The notes: generated by a model from the sequence alone, not told the origin. A DNA stretch of 64,000 nt from Neolewinella maritima (GCF_923081025.1 NZ_CAKLPZ010000005.1:124001-188000), one strand, 5' to 3'. Shown: positions 1 through 9,499, numbered from the stretch's first letter. A program made the numbers and translations.

Positions 1-568
1 GCTGCTGCCCGTCGCTAAAGGTGTACTCGGCTCCGATGGCCTGGGCGTTGTCCTCCACGATGTGCAGTCCGTGCTGCTTAGCCAGGGCGACGATGGGCTC
101 CATATCGCAGCTCTGTCCGAACAGGTGGACCGGGATGATCGCCTTCGTGCGCGCCGTGATGGCCGGCTCGATCTGTGCGGCGGTGACATTGAAGGTGAAG
201 GGGTCCACGTCTACCATGACCGGACTGAGGCCCAGCAGAGCGATCACCTCGGCGGACGCCACGTAGGTAAAGGCCGGTACGATCACCTCGTCTCCCGGCT
301 GGAGGTCCAGGGCCATGAGGGCGATCTGCAGCGCGTCCGTGCCGTTGGCGCAGGGAATCACGTGGGCACTGCCCAAAAACTCCTCCAAGCCCGCCTGAAA
401 CTGCTTGACCGCCGGTCCGTTGATGAACGCTCCGCTGCGCACCACGTCGAGGATGGCCCCGTCTACTTCCTCCTGCATCTGTTCGTACTGGGTCTTGAGG
501 TCGACCATCTGGATGGACTGTACGGGCGGTAGCTGGGCGCGGCCGTCGGGTGCGGTGGGGGTAGCCAT
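1..568 (-). CDS. DegT/DnrJ/EryC1/StrS family aminotransferase, 3' end cut by window
   Basis: Translating the minus strand from the ATG at 568 gives about 189 residues without a stop, running off the window start. The frame reads as the N-terminal half of a PLP-dependent sugar aminotransferase: an early MVDLKTQY segment, the GTDALQIAL cofactor-phosphate loop, a PAFTYVAS segment, PVHLFGQ and a VEDNAQAIGA segment whose Asp normally contacts the pyridine nitrogen of PLP. The Schiff-base lysine lies outside the window. The family transfers an amino group from glutamate to keto-sugar nucleotides for surface polysaccharide, or acts in related dehydration chemistry; the substrate cannot be told. Longer frames in this stretch on either strand are shadows of it. 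Confidence 0.88.
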   Translation of the reverse strand, partial: MATPTAPDGRAQLPPVQSIQMVDLKTQYEQMQEEVDGAILDVVRSGAFINGPAVKQFQAGLEEFLGSAHVIPCANGTDALQIALMALDLQPGDEVIVPAFTYVASAEVIALLGLSPVMVDVDPFTFNVTAAQIEPAITARTKAIIPVHLFGQSCDMEPIVALAKQHGLHIVEDNAQAIGAEYTFSDGQQ

Positions 569-711
569 AGGGTGGGTGGTGGAGGGCGGGGTGAAGGATC
601 GACCGGCGCGTACGCAAGTCAGAGGGCTAAGGTACGGAGATAAGGCTTGAGCACCCCTTACCTCCCCAGATTCCCTAACCCCCTGTAGTTTCCTCCTGCC
701 GTGCGCGGTAT

Positions 712-1650
712 CTACCCCCCGAAACTTATCTCCTGGATCGTCACCCCCTCCGTGTCGAAGAGCGACCGGTCGACGCTACCCTCGCCGACGCGGATGTCCG
801 TGAAGTACATCTCGGTTTCGGTCTTTCCGTTGCGGGTGGTCGACTGGATGGGGAAGCCGTCAAAGGACTGCATCCCACCCTCCGGCGTGCGGAACAATTG
901 CTTGCCCGCGCCCATCATGCCTACCATCCCCCCGAAGACGTCCTCGGGGGTCAGGGCCAGGTCTTGAGTCACCCAGCTCGTGGTTGTCGTGCCGTGCTTG
1001 CTGTCTTCTACGAGGTACTTTTCGCAGGCGTAGCCGTCGATCGTTTTGCGCTCGCCGGTGCGGGTGATCGTAATGTAGTCCGCCATTTCATCGCGCACTC
1101 CATCCACCTTGCTCCCCAGATTAGGTATCCGCATACGGAAGCCCTCTTTCTGCCCCTTTTTGTTGGTCGTGATGGTGGTGGTCTTCCCATCCTGGGTGTT
1201 GAGGATCATCTGGCTCTGTCTGCCATCCTCGTCGGTCACCAGCATAGCAAACCGGTCGGGGATAGCCCCCAGCTGAATCGTACTGCGGTTTTCTTTCCCA
1301 CTCTTTTTGCGCTCGGTGATGAGCATCCGCAGACTGAAGGCAGTAGGGTTCTGGTACGCTTCAAACTCCCCCTCCTCCAGCGCTGTGCCGTACAGTACGG
1401 ACTGAACGTAAGCTTCCTCCGCTACGGTATCGACGGGCGCGGCCGCCGGTGCCTGTTTCTTTTTGAACAGGCCCTCGATGGCACCGAAGGCCTTATCGAC
1501 CCCCTCGTCCACTTTCTGATCGATGCGCTGATTGGCCCGGTTTTCCGTGCGGTGCTTGGCCCGCTGCTTGGCGCGTTTGACCGGTTGCTGGGCGGCCAGG
1601 CACAGGCCGATAAGGAGAAAGAACAGGAGGAACAGGATGCGGTAGGTCAT
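712..1650 (-). CDS. DUF4412-type secreted protein
   Basis: A 312-residue protein with a clear signal peptide (about residues 1-19, ending in LAAQ). A very basic, Arg/Lys-rich stretch follows at about 24-50, then a helical acidic/basic region and a C-terminal beta-rich domain of DUF4412 type, including the IDGYACEKYLVED segment typical of these outer-membrane-lipoprotein-like proteins. It should be exported to the periplasm or outer membrane; the function is unknown. It is transcribed alone, diverging from the small gene at 1829. A copy of the dispersed 18-bp GC-rich motif lies 33 bp upstream of its start. Family assignment rests on pattern recognition only. Confidence 0.75.
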   Translation of the reverse strand: MTYRILFLLFFLLIGLCLAAQQPVKRAKQRAKHRTENRANQRIDQKVDEGVDKAFGAIEGLFKKKQAPAAAPVDTVAEEAYVQSVLYGTALEEGEFEAYQNPTAFSLRMLITERKKSGKENRSTIQLGAIPDRFAMLVTDEDGRQSQMILNTQDGKTTTITTNKKGQKEGFRMRIPNLGSKVDGVRDEMADYITITRTGERKTIDGYACEKYLVEDSKHGTTTTSWVTQDLALTPEDVFGGMVGMMGAGKQLFRTPEGGMQSFDGFPIQSTTRNGKTETEMYFTDIRVGEGSVDRSLFDTEGVTIQEISFGG

Positions 1651-1682
1651 AGCGGAATTGGCTTGCTTGTGTGTGCCTTTAT

Positions 1683-1700
1683 CGCACCTGCGGCCCCGCC
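1683..1700 (-). repeat. 18-bp GC-rich dispersed intergenic motif, copy a
   Basis: On the minus strand this reads GGCGGGGCCGCAGGTGCG. The same 18-mer with one to three changes occurs in seven other intergenic gaps of the window. Here it sits just upstream of the DUF4412 gene, reading toward it. Confidence 0.6.
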
Positions 1701-1828
1701 GTTACGCTTACCCGATTTTTATCCGCTGCCGGTTTTGTTAAAGTGCGTGCCGGACCGAACGGACGCCTTCCGCGGCCCGTTTAGTGAATAGGTGTATGTA
1801 CACCATTTTTCCCCAAAGCACAGCACAC

Positions 1829-1942
1829 ATGAAACGTTCCGCAGAAGTTGGTGGCGACCTCGCCCGCATCCTCTTTATGGTTTTCCTGACCCTCGTTTTT
1901 CTTTCGCTCTTCTTTATCCCTACTATCGCGAAGTTCCTCTAG
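1829..1942 (+). CDS. small single-pass membrane protein, 37 aa
   Basis: An ATG frame of 37 codons. A polar N-terminus (MKRSAEVGGDLAR) is followed by one hydrophobic segment of about 20 residues (ILFMVFLTLVFLSLFFIPTI) and a short KFL end. This is a plausible small inner-membrane protein of unknown function. Its TAG stop overlaps the stop of xerD tail to tail in a shared CTAG. Without homologues it could be a chance frame; the clean start, TM profile and precise end at the neighbouring stop argue for a real gene. Confidence 0.5.
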   Translation: MKRSAEVGGDLARILFMVFLTLVFLSLFFIPTIAKFL

Positions 1943-2844
1943 CCCTGGTTAGCGGGGTGGAAGGACAGGATGGTCTCACGCAGGAAATCCGTATCCAAAT
2001 GGGTATAGATCTCGGTGGTCAGTATCGACTCATGGCCCAGCATTTCCTGCACCGCCCGTAGGTCCGCGCCGCCCTCGATCAGGTGGGTAGCGAAGGAGTG
2101 TCGAAAGGTGTGCGGACTCACCTTCTTATCGATCTCCGCCGCCACGGCGTACTTCTTTACGGCCGTAAAGACCGATACCCGACTGAGCGCCCCACCCCGT
2201 CGGTTCAGAAACACGATGTTCTCATCTACTATCCGGGGGAGCACCTTGCGCACGTACTCCAGGTAAATCTCTACGTGCCGGATCGCGCCGCCGCCGATGG
2301 GTACGATACGCTCCTTATTTCCCTTGCCGGTCACCCGGATAAATTCCTCATCCAGGTACAGATCGGAGAGCCGCAGGCCGGTCGCCTCACTCACCCGCAG
2401 TCCGCAGGCGTAGAGCACCTCCAGCAGGGCCCGGTCGCGCAGTCCGTGATCAGTGCTCAGATCGATGGCGCCGAGCAGGGCACGGATCTCTTCGTAGGTC
2501 AGGACCTCCGGGAACTTACGTCCCAGTTTGGGTGCGCGCAGCAGTTCGGTGGGGTCCGTGTCGATGACCTGTTCGTCCAGCAAAAAGGCAAAGAAGGTCT
2601 TGAGTGCCGAGACCAGCCGGGCCTGGGAGCGGGGGGCCAGACCGAGCTCCGCCAACTGCTGCACGAAGCTGTCCAGGTGCATCCGCTCCACGCCGCGCAC
2701 CCCCGGTTGCCAGCCGCGCAGCTCGAGGTAGGCCGGTAGCTTTTCCAGGTCGCTGCGGTAGGCCTTTAGGGTATGGGGGCTGTAACCCCGCGTCAGCGTC
2801 AGGTACGCCTCGAAGGCCCGGAAGTGTGGGATCCAGGGGTTCAC
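1939..2844 (-). CDS. xerD: site-specific tyrosine recombinase XerD
   Basis: At 301 residues it has the usual XerC/XerD length. The N-terminal SAM-like core-binding domain spans about 1-95 and the catalytic domain follows. All catalytic positions are visible: Arg150 (CGLRVSE), Lys174 (beta-hairpin, TGKGNKER), His245 and Arg248 (HTFRHSFATHL), His271 (LGHESILTT) and the nucleophile Tyr280 (IYTH). Xer recombinases resolve chromosome dimers at dif during division. It is the last gene of a three-gene minus-strand operon; its ATG overlaps the stop of the upstream HAD gene by 4 nt. XerD versus XerC is judged from overall sequence. It is not near an integron or phage and looks like the housekeeping enzyme. 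Confidence 0.92.
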   Translation of the reverse strand: MNPWIPHFRAFEAYLTLTRGYSPHTLKAYRSDLEKLPAYLELRGWQPGVRGVERMHLDSFVQQLAELGLAPRSQARLVSALKTFFAFLLDEQVIDTDPTELLRAPKLGRKFPEVLTYEEIRALLGAIDLSTDHGLRDRALLEVLYACGLRVSEATGLRLSDLYLDEEFIRVTGKGNKERIVPIGGGAIRHVEIYLEYVRKVLPRIVDENIVFLNRRGGALSRVSVFTAVKKYAVAAEIDKKVSPHTFRHSFATHLIEGGADLRAVQEMLGHESILTTEIYTHLDTDFLRETILSFHPANQG

Positions 2845-3524
2845 TGGGCGAGCAGGAAGCCGTCCTCCCGCCGTTCGATGAGCAGGCCGCGGAAATCTTC
2901 GCGGAAGGCCGCCACGTCCAGCCCGTCAAATTCGTCCCGCGAGTGGGTAGTGGTGAGCACGACTACCGGACAGCCGGCGTTATTGGCCGCCCGGGCGCCG
3001 GTCACGCTGTCCTCGAAGATGAGGCAGTTCTTCAGGTCCACCCCGATGCCATCGGCCGCCTGCTGGAACACCTCCGGGTCGGGCTTCCCGTTGGTCACCA
3101 TGCCGGAGTGTACGATGTGGCCCATCATCTCCCGGATACCCAGTCCGTCGATGACGAAAAAGGCGTTCTCCTTCGGTCCGGCCGTGCCGATGGCCAGGGG
3201 CACGTCCTGGGCGTAGGCCTTGCGGATGAATTCGAGGGCACCGCCTACGGTCTTTTCCGTCAGTTCCGGGGCGAAGATGTCGCGGTAGGTGGCTTCCTTA
3301 TCCCAGGCGATCTTCACCCGGTCGTCGTGGCTGTAGCGGTCGCCGAAGAGCCGTTCGAGGATCTCCAGGTTCACCCCGTGGATCTCCTCCTTGACCCGCT
3401 CCAGGGAGTACTCCAGGCCGAGCTCGCTGAGCTTGCGCTGCCAGGCCCGGTGGTGGACCATCATATTGTCGACCAGGGTGCCGTCGAGATCAAATAGGAT
3501 TCCCTTAAACGAGATAGGACGCAC
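2841..3524 (-). CDS. HAD-superfamily hydrolase, beta-phosphoglucomutase-like
   Basis: A 227-residue protein with motif I FDLDGTLVDN (nucleophile Asp12, acid/base Asp14), a helical cap, motif II around IGTAGPKENA, and the late IFEDSVTGARAA segment typical of beta-phosphoglucomutase/phosphatase subfamily IA members. It probably hydrolyses or isomerises a small phosphorylated metabolite in the cytoplasm; the substrate is unknown. The only fitting start is GTG at 3524, which lies inside the end of the upstream glycosyltransferase gene (20-nt overlap). The 3' end overlaps xerD by 4 nt, so translation of the three genes is probably coupled. Confidence 0.85.
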   Translation of the reverse strand: MRPISFKGILFDLDGTLVDNMMVHHRAWQRKLSELGLEYSLERVKEEIHGVNLEILERLFGDRYSHDDRVKIAWDKEATYRDIFAPELTEKTVGGALEFIRKAYAQDVPLAIGTAGPKENAFFVIDGLGIREMMGHIVHSGMVTNGKPDPEVFQQAADGIGVDLKNCLIFEDSVTGARAANNAGCPVVVLTTTHSRDEFDGLDVAAFREDFRGLLIERREDGFLLAQ

Positions 3525-4266
3525 GGGCGTAAATTTTAGGTTCTTCGATCCAGCCCCATTTGGCCAGGCGGTACTGTAGACTTACGCGCAGCACACCGAG
3601 TCCGTACGTACTGCTCCGCGCAAAATCGATACTACTGGCCTCGGCAAAGTACTTGGTCGGGCAGGTCACCTCCGCAACATCAAAGCCGTGGTAAATGATC
3701 TGTGCCAGCATCTCATTGTCGAACACGAAATCGTCGTCGTTCGCCGCAAAGTCGATCGTCTCCAGCACCTCCCGGCTAAAGGCCCGGTAGCCCGTGTGGT
3801 ACTCGCTCAGCTTATAGTTCAGCAGCAGGTTCTGCACGGCGGTCAGGGCACGGTTGGCGACGTATTTGTACAGCGGCATCCCACCCTGCAGCGCCCCCTT
3901 GCCCAGGATCCGCGAGCCCAACACCACCGGGTACAGCCCCTCCCCGATGATATTGCACATTGTCGGGATCAGCTTCGGCGTATACTGGTAGTCGGGGTGC
4001 AGCATGATCACGATATCCGCCCCGATATCCAGCGCCCTGCGGTAAAGGCTCTTCTGGTTCGCCCCGTAGCCCCGGTTGCGGGGGTGGGTGATCACGTGAT
4101 CCACGCCGAGCTGTCTGGCCAGGACTAGGGTCTCATCCCCACTCGCATCGTCGCACAGCACCACTTCATCCACCAACTCCCGCGGCACCTCCAGGTAGGT
4201 CTGCGCCAGGGTACGCGCCGCATTGTAGGCGGGCATGACTACTACTACTTTTTGGTTTTTGTACAT
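3505..4266 (-). CDS. family 2 glycosyltransferase
   Basis: A 253-residue GT-A fold enzyme starting at the ATG that gives MYKNQKVVVVMPAYNAARTL. An open frame extends upstream to 4359 but runs through the mini-palindrome repeats, so it is not used. Nucleotide-sugar binding elements are the MPAYNA strand, VVLCDDASGDET and VIMLHPDYQYTP. It resembles dolichyl-phosphate-mannose-synthase-like GT2 proteins of about 250 residues without C-terminal membrane anchors. It probably transfers a sugar onto a lipid or polysaccharide precursor. First gene of the operon with the HAD hydrolase and xerD. Confidence 0.85.
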   Translation of the reverse strand: MYKNQKVVVVMPAYNAARTLAQTYLEVPRELVDEVVLCDDASGDETLVLARQLGVDHVITHPRNRGYGANQKSLYRRALDIGADIVIMLHPDYQYTPKLIPTMCNIIGEGLYPVVLGSRILGKGALQGGMPLYKYVANRALTAVQNLLLNYKLSEYHTGYRAFSREVLETIDFAANDDDFVFDNEMLAQIIYHGFDVAEVTCPTKYFAEASSIDFARSSTYGLGVLRVSLQYRLAKWGWIEEPKIYARASYLV

Positions 4267-4272
4267 GTAGGG

Positions 4273-4374
4273 GGAAGATAGACCCTTCGGGGTAGACCGC
4301 TTCGCGGGGTAGACCCTTCGGGGTAGCGTGTCTACCCGCGGTAGCGGTCTACCCGCCAAAGGCGGTCTAATACA
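4273..4374. repeat. GTAGACC-type mini-palindrome cluster 1
   Basis: The gap between the glycosyltransferase and mtaB is packed with short units of the form TAGACC plus a small palindromic heart (CTTCGGG, GCTTCGCGG, CGCCAAAGGCG), in both orientations. Related clusters lie at 25385-25533 and 41812-41955. They could fold into runs of tiny hairpins. Function unknown. Confidence 0.6.
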
Positions 4375-4383
4375 CCGAAGGCA

Positions 4384-4391
4384 TACCTTTG
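4384..4391 (+). promoter_or_regulatory. Bacteroidota -7 promoter element of mtaB
   Basis: TACCTTTG is an exact match to the TAnnTTTG consensus and ends 4 nt before the mtaB ATG, so transcription would begin at or within a few bases of the start codon (leaderless or nearly so). No convincing -33 TTG is present. Confidence 0.5.
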
Positions 4392-4395
4392 CTCC

Positions 4396-5739
4396 ATGAC
4401 TCCAGGTACCGTAGCCTTTTACACCCTCGGCTGCAAGCTCAACTATAGCGAAACTTCCGCGATCGGACGCCAGTTTACCGCCGCGGGCTACCGCGAGGTG
4501 CCCTTCCGGGAGGGGGCGGACGTGGTCGTGATCAATACCTGCTCCGTCACCGAATTTGCCGATCGCAAGTGCCGCAACGTCGTACGCAAGGCGCTGGGCG
4601 CGAACGCAGGTGCGAAGATCGTAGTGGTAGGCTGCTACGCCCAGCTCAAGCCCGAGGAGATCGCCGGCATCGAAGGCGTGGATCTGGTGCTGGGCGCGGC
4701 GGAGAAGTTCCGTATTCTGGACTACATCGACGGCATCACGGCCGGCAGCGGTAAGGGGATGGTGCGCGCCGGCGAGGTGCGGGAGGCCGATACCTTCGTG
4801 TCGTCGTTCAGCTTCGGCGACCGGACGCGCTCGTTTCTCAAGGTGCAGGACGGCTGCGATTACAGCTGCAGTTTTTGCACGATCCCCCTGGCCCGCGGAG
4901 CGAGCCGCAGCAGCACCGTAGAGCAGATCGTCAGTGACGCGGAAGCTATTGCCAGGCGCGGCGTGAAGGAGATCGTACTGACCGGCGTAAATATCGGTGA
5001 CTTCGGTAATGGCACGGCCGTGATCGAGGGACAGCGGCCGCGTAAAGAGGCCCTATTTGTCGACCTGGCCCGTGCACTGGATCGAGTGCAGGACATCACC
5101 CGCTTTCGGATATCCAGTATCGAGCCTAATCTGTGTACGGACGAGGTGATCGACTTCGTGGCCGGTAGCCAGCGCTTCGCGCCCCACTTTCATATGCCCC
5201 TGCAGAGCGGCAACAACAAGCAGCTTGCCCAGATGCGCCGCCGCTACCGCCGCGAGCTGTACGCCGAGCGGGTCGCCCACATCAGGCGAGTGATGCCCCA
5301 CGCCTGTATCGGGGTGGACCTGATCGTCGGCTTTCCCGGGGAGATGGAGGAGGACTTCGAGGAGACCTACCGCTTCGTGGAAGCGCTCGACGTCAGCTAC
5401 TTCCATGTATTCACCTACAGCGAGCGGGCCAATACCCCGGCCGCCAGCATGGAGCGCGCCGTGCCCCTGGCCGAGCGCCGGCGCCGGAACAAGCGACTGA
5501 CCGTACTGAGCGAGCGCAAGCGCCTTGCTTTCGCCGCCCGCCACCTCGGCGAGGTACGCCCCGTGCTTCTGGAACGCAGCCGGACGGACGGCCTCCTCCA
5601 CGGCTTCACCGACAACTACGTTAAGGTAGCCTTCCCGGCGGAGGAGAGCTGGGTGAACCACCTCGTAGAGCTCGAACTACAGGAGCTGAACGAAGACGGG
5701 CTAGTACAGGCCGCGCTGGCCCCACAGTTCGCGCACTGA
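4396..5739 (+). CDS. mtaB: tRNA t6A37 methylthiotransferase MtaB
   Basis: A 447-residue radical SAM methylthiotransferase that converts t6A to ms2t6A at tRNA position 37. The N-terminal MTTase domain carries three cluster-binding cysteines at about Cys13 (LGCKLN), Cys49 (NTCSVT) and Cys80 (GCYAQ). The radical SAM core has CDYSCSFC (Cys154, Cys158, Cys161). The C-terminal part looks like a TRAM domain (about 375-447). GCKLN and the length favour MtaB over MiaB or RimO. Transcribed alone. Confidence 0.92.
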   Translation: MTPGTVAFYTLGCKLNYSETSAIGRQFTAAGYREVPFREGADVVVINTCSVTEFADRKCRNVVRKALGANAGAKIVVVGCYAQLKPEEIAGIEGVDLVLGAAEKFRILDYIDGITAGSGKGMVRAGEVREADTFVSSFSFGDRTRSFLKVQDGCDYSCSFCTIPLARGASRSSTVEQIVSDAEAIARRGVKEIVLTGVNIGDFGNGTAVIEGQRPRKEALFVDLARALDRVQDITRFRISSIEPNLCTDEVIDFVAGSQRFAPHFHMPLQSGNNKQLAQMRRRYRRELYAERVAHIRRVMPHACIGVDLIVGFPGEMEEDFEETYRFVEALDVSYFHVFTYSERANTPAASMERAVPLAERRRRNKRLTVLSERKRLAFAARHLGEVRPVLLERSRTDGLLHGFTDNYVKVAFPAEESWVNHLVELELQELNEDGLVQAALAPQFAH

Positions 5740-5752
5740 TTCCGCCCCCTAG

Positions 5753-8700
5753 CTATTGATAGGCCACATTGACCTTATCGGCTTCGACGATGCGGAGGAT
5801 GTCGTTGCGGAAGTCGGCGTAGTGATCGGGCTGGACGATGTCGGTCTTGAGGCGCATACTGCGTTTGAGCTGGAAGCCGGTATCGGTGGGCGTAAACTCG
5901 ATGGTGTAGTCGATATAGTCGTTGCTGACCGAAATGGACTCCGGGATCTCCACCAGCGTTTTACCGGCGGGCGTGGCTACGTCTAGGGTCTGCTCGTAAT
6001 ACTCGGCGCGGAAGGTCTTCCAGAGATCGATGGGTAGCTTGCGCGTGGCGGTGGTCGTGTAGGAGGGCGATGTGAACTGGTCGCTGAGCACGATGGGGTA
6101 GATCTTCATCCCGCCGATCTTGCTGCTGGGGTCGGCTACGCGGTAGCTGTAGTCGTAGCCTACGGTGTTGCTCGACACATCCTCCAATCCGGCGTCGAAG
6201 GATAGCTTCGTCAATTCTACGCGGGGGTAGTTGTCGCTGATGGCTTCCTGCATGCTGCGGCGGCGGTTGTCCTCGCTGTCGGTCCGGTAGCTGCTACGCA
6301 TACCGGAGGCGACGGCATTGATCTTCTGATTTTTGAGGTCGAAGATCATGTCGCCGTTATCGAAGGTGACCGTACCACTGCGGACCACGCTGTTCACGCC
6401 GCGGGATGGCGGGTTGACCGGGCCGGCCGTACCGTCGAACGACTCCCCCCGGCGGGGGATCGCCAGGGCGAAGGCATTGTTGACCGACCAGTCGCCGGTG
6501 CCGAAGGGCAGATTCTCGTCCGTCAATTCCACGTAGTAGGGGGTATTGTCCAGATCCACGCGAGCGATACAGTGGTTGAAGCCGGTACCGGGCAGGGCCA
6601 GGTCATTGCGGCTGCGGTTGCGGGTATTGATGAGCACCAGGTTGGCGTCGATACCGCGCACGTCGCACATGGCTACGAAGAGGGAGCTGACGTCCTTGCA
6701 GTCACCCTGTCGCGTAGCCAGCGTCTTGGCGGCGCTCTGGGGCACGTAGTTGGACTGCAGGAACGGGACGGAGATGTAGCGGATGCTACCGCTCACGAAG
6801 CCGTAGATCCGTTCGACCTGCTCGCGCTCGGTCAGTCCGGCCGGCGCGTCGGCGAACAGCTCCTCGGTGGCCTGCCGAACGTTGTCGTCTACGCGCACCT
6901 TGGCGTAGGTCAGCTCGCTGTACCATTTGGCGATGAACTCCCAGTCTTCAATGTTGGATACTCGCACGGTGGTGTTGATGTCCGAGTAGTCCGGCGTGAC
7001 GGCCTCGACCTGCAGGCCGGGCTGGTCCTTGATCTGCCAGACGTAGAGGTCGTTGCCCTCCACGGTGCTCCGCTCGGGCTGCAGATCGGTGTACTGCATA
7101 CCGGTGATCTTGGTGGTGAACTCGGTGCCCTTCGGTACCAGCAGACTGAAGGTGCTCTGCAGGCTGGGCAGGGCCATGGTGAGGGGGTGATCGTTCCAGA
7201 ACTTCCCGGCTAGGCGACCGTACTTGTAGTCCTTCACGCGGTACACCAGGTAGATCGCACCGCCGGGCTGCAGGCGGTCGAAGACGATGTCGGCACCCGA
7301 GCGGGAGGCTTCGTGGCGGCTGCCGTCGGGGTCAAGTACTTCGACCGTTTCCACCACACCCTGCTGCGAGCTGTAGATACCGATGCTGTATTCCTTCCAC
7401 TGGTCTACACCGGCGGGGTTAAGCGCTTTGGCGAGTACGACGGTACGGGTCTCGCTGGCCCCGCCCGGGTGTACGATCTGCTGCACGTCGTAGGCCAGGA
7501 TGGCGCTGTTGTCGTCGGGAAAAGCGTCCTGCCCTCCCGCCCCGGCGTACAGGGCGTAGTAGTCCGTTTTGGGCAGGGCATCGAAGGCGGAGCTGGAGGT
7601 GCCGCGCAGGTTGCGTAGGGCATCCCGGCTATCGAAGTCGTAGGGGTTGAGGGCCAGTGCCTTTTCGTAGGCCGTGGCCGCCTTTTCCTTTTCCCCGCCC
7701 TCGGCGTAGATACCGGCTAGGCTACTGTACAGCGTACCCGTGTAGGGCGAGAGGGCCAGCGCCTTGTCCAGTGCATTCTGGCTGCCGCGGTAGTTACCCA
7801 TGAGGTAGTACAGCCGGCTCAGGCGTGCGTAGAGGTTCACGTTCGTCGGTTCGCGCTCGATGAGCATATCGAACAGTTCGAGCACCTCGCTGGCCTCTCC
7901 GGCCTGTAGCCGCAGCTCGATGAGCTGCTCCACTACGGCGTCGCGGTAGTGCTGCTTGAGGTATTTCTCCAGGGTACTGATGGCCTGTCGCGGCCGCTTG
8001 CGGAAGCCACTCTCCAGTCCGGCTTTGGCGGTAGCCACGTCGGCGCTTTCCGGGTAGCGCTTCATCCCGGCTTCGACCAGGTCCATGACCCGCTCGGTCT
8101 CCTTGCGGCCACCGGCCAGGACCACCTCCTGCCCGAGGGTTACTTCGGACTCTCCGTACAGCCGGCGGTAGGTGTTCAGTAGGGATTCGAAGGTGGGCCA
8201 GTCCTCCAGGTCCTTCGCATCCTGCATCCGCTGCATCAAAGAAAAGGCATTCTCGGGGGCGTATTCCACCAGGTATTCTTCGAGTTCGGAGGCACCGGTC
8301 TGGTCGTCTACGTAGCGCCGTGCGGCGATCAGTTGTTCCATCACGTGCTCGCTCTCGGGGTAGCGCTTGCGGGCCGTTTCGAGCAGACTGCGGGCCTCCT
8401 CGTGGAAGCCGTTCATGAGGTAGAACTGGCTGAAGGCCAGGTAGTCGATGTAGTGCGCCTGCTCGTTGGCGATACGGGCCCGGAAGTAGGCTTCGGTCGG
8501 ATTGGGGTAGGCGCGCTGCTCCTGCTGGACTGCCTTGGTGTAGGGCTGCGGCTGGTCGGTGAACTCGAGGGCGGGGATCAGCTGGCCACCGGTATCCGTG
8601 ATGCGGAGCAGGAAGTTGGCTCCCGTGCCGGAGGAGGCACCGATCTGTACGACGATGCGGTTGTGCCCCGCCTGCAGGGGCACGGCGAAGGTGTAGGCAT

Positions 8701-9499
8701 CCAGGTGGGTATCGCGCTCGTGCCATTCGGTGAATACGGGCTGGTCGTTTACCCACACCTTGACCGAGCCGCTGGCGCCGAGGCGGAAGACCACCTCCTG
8801 GGCGCGCGGACTGCGGCAGAACGTCTGGGCGTAGCTGATCGAGTTGCCGGTATTCATGTGGTTGCCCATATGCAGCCAGCCCTGCCGGCCGGGCTCCACG
8901 CCGGGGATCCAGCCGACCGGCACCCCCAGTTTGTTGGTGAATACGGCGTCAGCCTGGGGCTGATCCAGTACGCCGAAGTCGCGGTCAAAACCGCTCTCCG
9001 AAATATTCTCGAAGGGGCCCACCACCTGCCAGGGGCGTACCGTGCCGATCTCGGCGAAGTAGTTGCGCGCTTTCTTGACGTTACCCGACAGGTGCTCGTG
9101 CTCCCCCAGAGCGTAGTAGGCCAGCGGACTGATGCGGGTGTAGGGGTTATCGACCAACTCTTCCAGCCAGTCGTACTGCTCCTTGCTTACTTCGCTGCGT
9201 CCGGCCGACCAGAGCGCGTCCAGGTAGGCATTGCGCCGCGCCGCATCGGTATCACGTGTGGTGTAGTCGTAATAGGTAGCGGCCGATGCTGCTCCCCGCC
9301 GCAGCTGTAACTGGGCGAACGACAGGGCGATCGTAGCCTCCGCGCCCTGGGGGCCGGTCAGGCGATCGCTGAAGTAGTTGAGGGCCTCTTCGGTTTTACT
9401 GGTGGACAGCAGGTCGTAGCCGGGCTGGAGGGGATTGGACTGGGCAAAGAGCGTAAGGCTACTGGCGAGCAGTAGGCTGAGGGATAACCAACGATTCAT
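5753..9499 (-). CDS. large secreted DUF3857/transglutaminase-like protein with TPR repeats
   Basis: A 1248-residue exported protein with a signal peptide at about 1-20 (ending LFAQ). A long N-terminal half is rich in TPR-like helical repeats (for example NVNLYARLSRLYYLMGNYRGSQ spread over about 540-620), with an inserted beta-rich segment. A DUF3857 domain follows at about 640-850. A transglutaminase-like core follows, with the Cys of TRQGDCKDVSSL and the His of GFNHCIARV, and then a DUF2569/DUF3858-like beta-rich end. Such proteins are common in Bacteroidota and usually lack a known substrate. Monocistronic; a good promoter lies directly upstream. Confidence 0.85.
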   Translation of the reverse strand: MNRWLSLSLLLASSLTLFAQSNPLQPGYDLLSTSKTEEALNYFSDRLTGPQGAEATIALSFAQLQLRRGAASAATYYDYTTRDTDAARRNAYLDALWSAGRSEVSKEQYDWLEELVDNPYTRISPLAYYALGEHEHLSGNVKKARNYFAEIGTVRPWQVVGPFENISESGFDRDFGVLDQPQADAVFTNKLGVPVGWIPGVEPGRQGWLHMGNHMNTGNSISYAQTFCRSPRAQEVVFRLGASGSVKVWVNDQPVFTEWHERDTHLDAYTFAVPLQAGHNRIVVQIGASSGTGANFLLRITDTGGQLIPALEFTDQPQPYTKAVQQEQRAYPNPTEAYFRARIANEQAHYIDYLAFSQFYLMNGFHEEARSLLETARKRYPESEHVMEQLIAARRYVDDQTGASELEEYLVEYAPENAFSLMQRMQDAKDLEDWPTFESLLNTYRRLYGESEVTLGQEVVLAGGRKETERVMDLVEAGMKRYPESADVATAKAGLESGFRKRPRQAISTLEKYLKQHYRDAVVEQLIELRLQAGEASEVLELFDMLIEREPTNVNLYARLSRLYYLMGNYRGSQNALDKALALSPYTGTLYSSLAGIYAEGGEKEKAATAYEKALALNPYDFDSRDALRNLRGTSSSAFDALPKTDYYALYAGAGGQDAFPDDNSAILAYDVQQIVHPGGASETRTVVLAKALNPAGVDQWKEYSIGIYSSQQGVVETVEVLDPDGSRHEASRSGADIVFDRLQPGGAIYLVYRVKDYKYGRLAGKFWNDHPLTMALPSLQSTFSLLVPKGTEFTTKITGMQYTDLQPERSTVEGNDLYVWQIKDQPGLQVEAVTPDYSDINTTVRVSNIEDWEFIAKWYSELTYAKVRVDDNVRQATEELFADAPAGLTEREQVERIYGFVSGSIRYISVPFLQSNYVPQSAAKTLATRQGDCKDVSSLFVAMCDVRGIDANLVLINTRNRSRNDLALPGTGFNHCIARVDLDNTPYYVELTDENLPFGTGDWSVNNAFALAIPRRGESFDGTAGPVNPPSRGVNSVVRSGTVTFDNGDMIFDLKNQKINAVASGMRSSYRTDSEDNRRRSMQEAISDNYPRVELTKLSFDAGLEDVSSNTVGYDYSYRVADPSSKIGGMKIYPIVLSDQFTSPSYTTTATRKLPIDLWKTFRAEYYEQTLDVATPAGKTLVEIPESISVSNDYIDYTIEFTPTDTGFQLKRSMRLKTDIVQPDHYADFRNDILRIVEADKVNVAYQ

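Noticed and set aside
62..617. Open frames on both strands at the window start
   Set aside because: The PLP aminotransferase in a third frame (minus, from 568) explains the region; its motifs are unmistakable.
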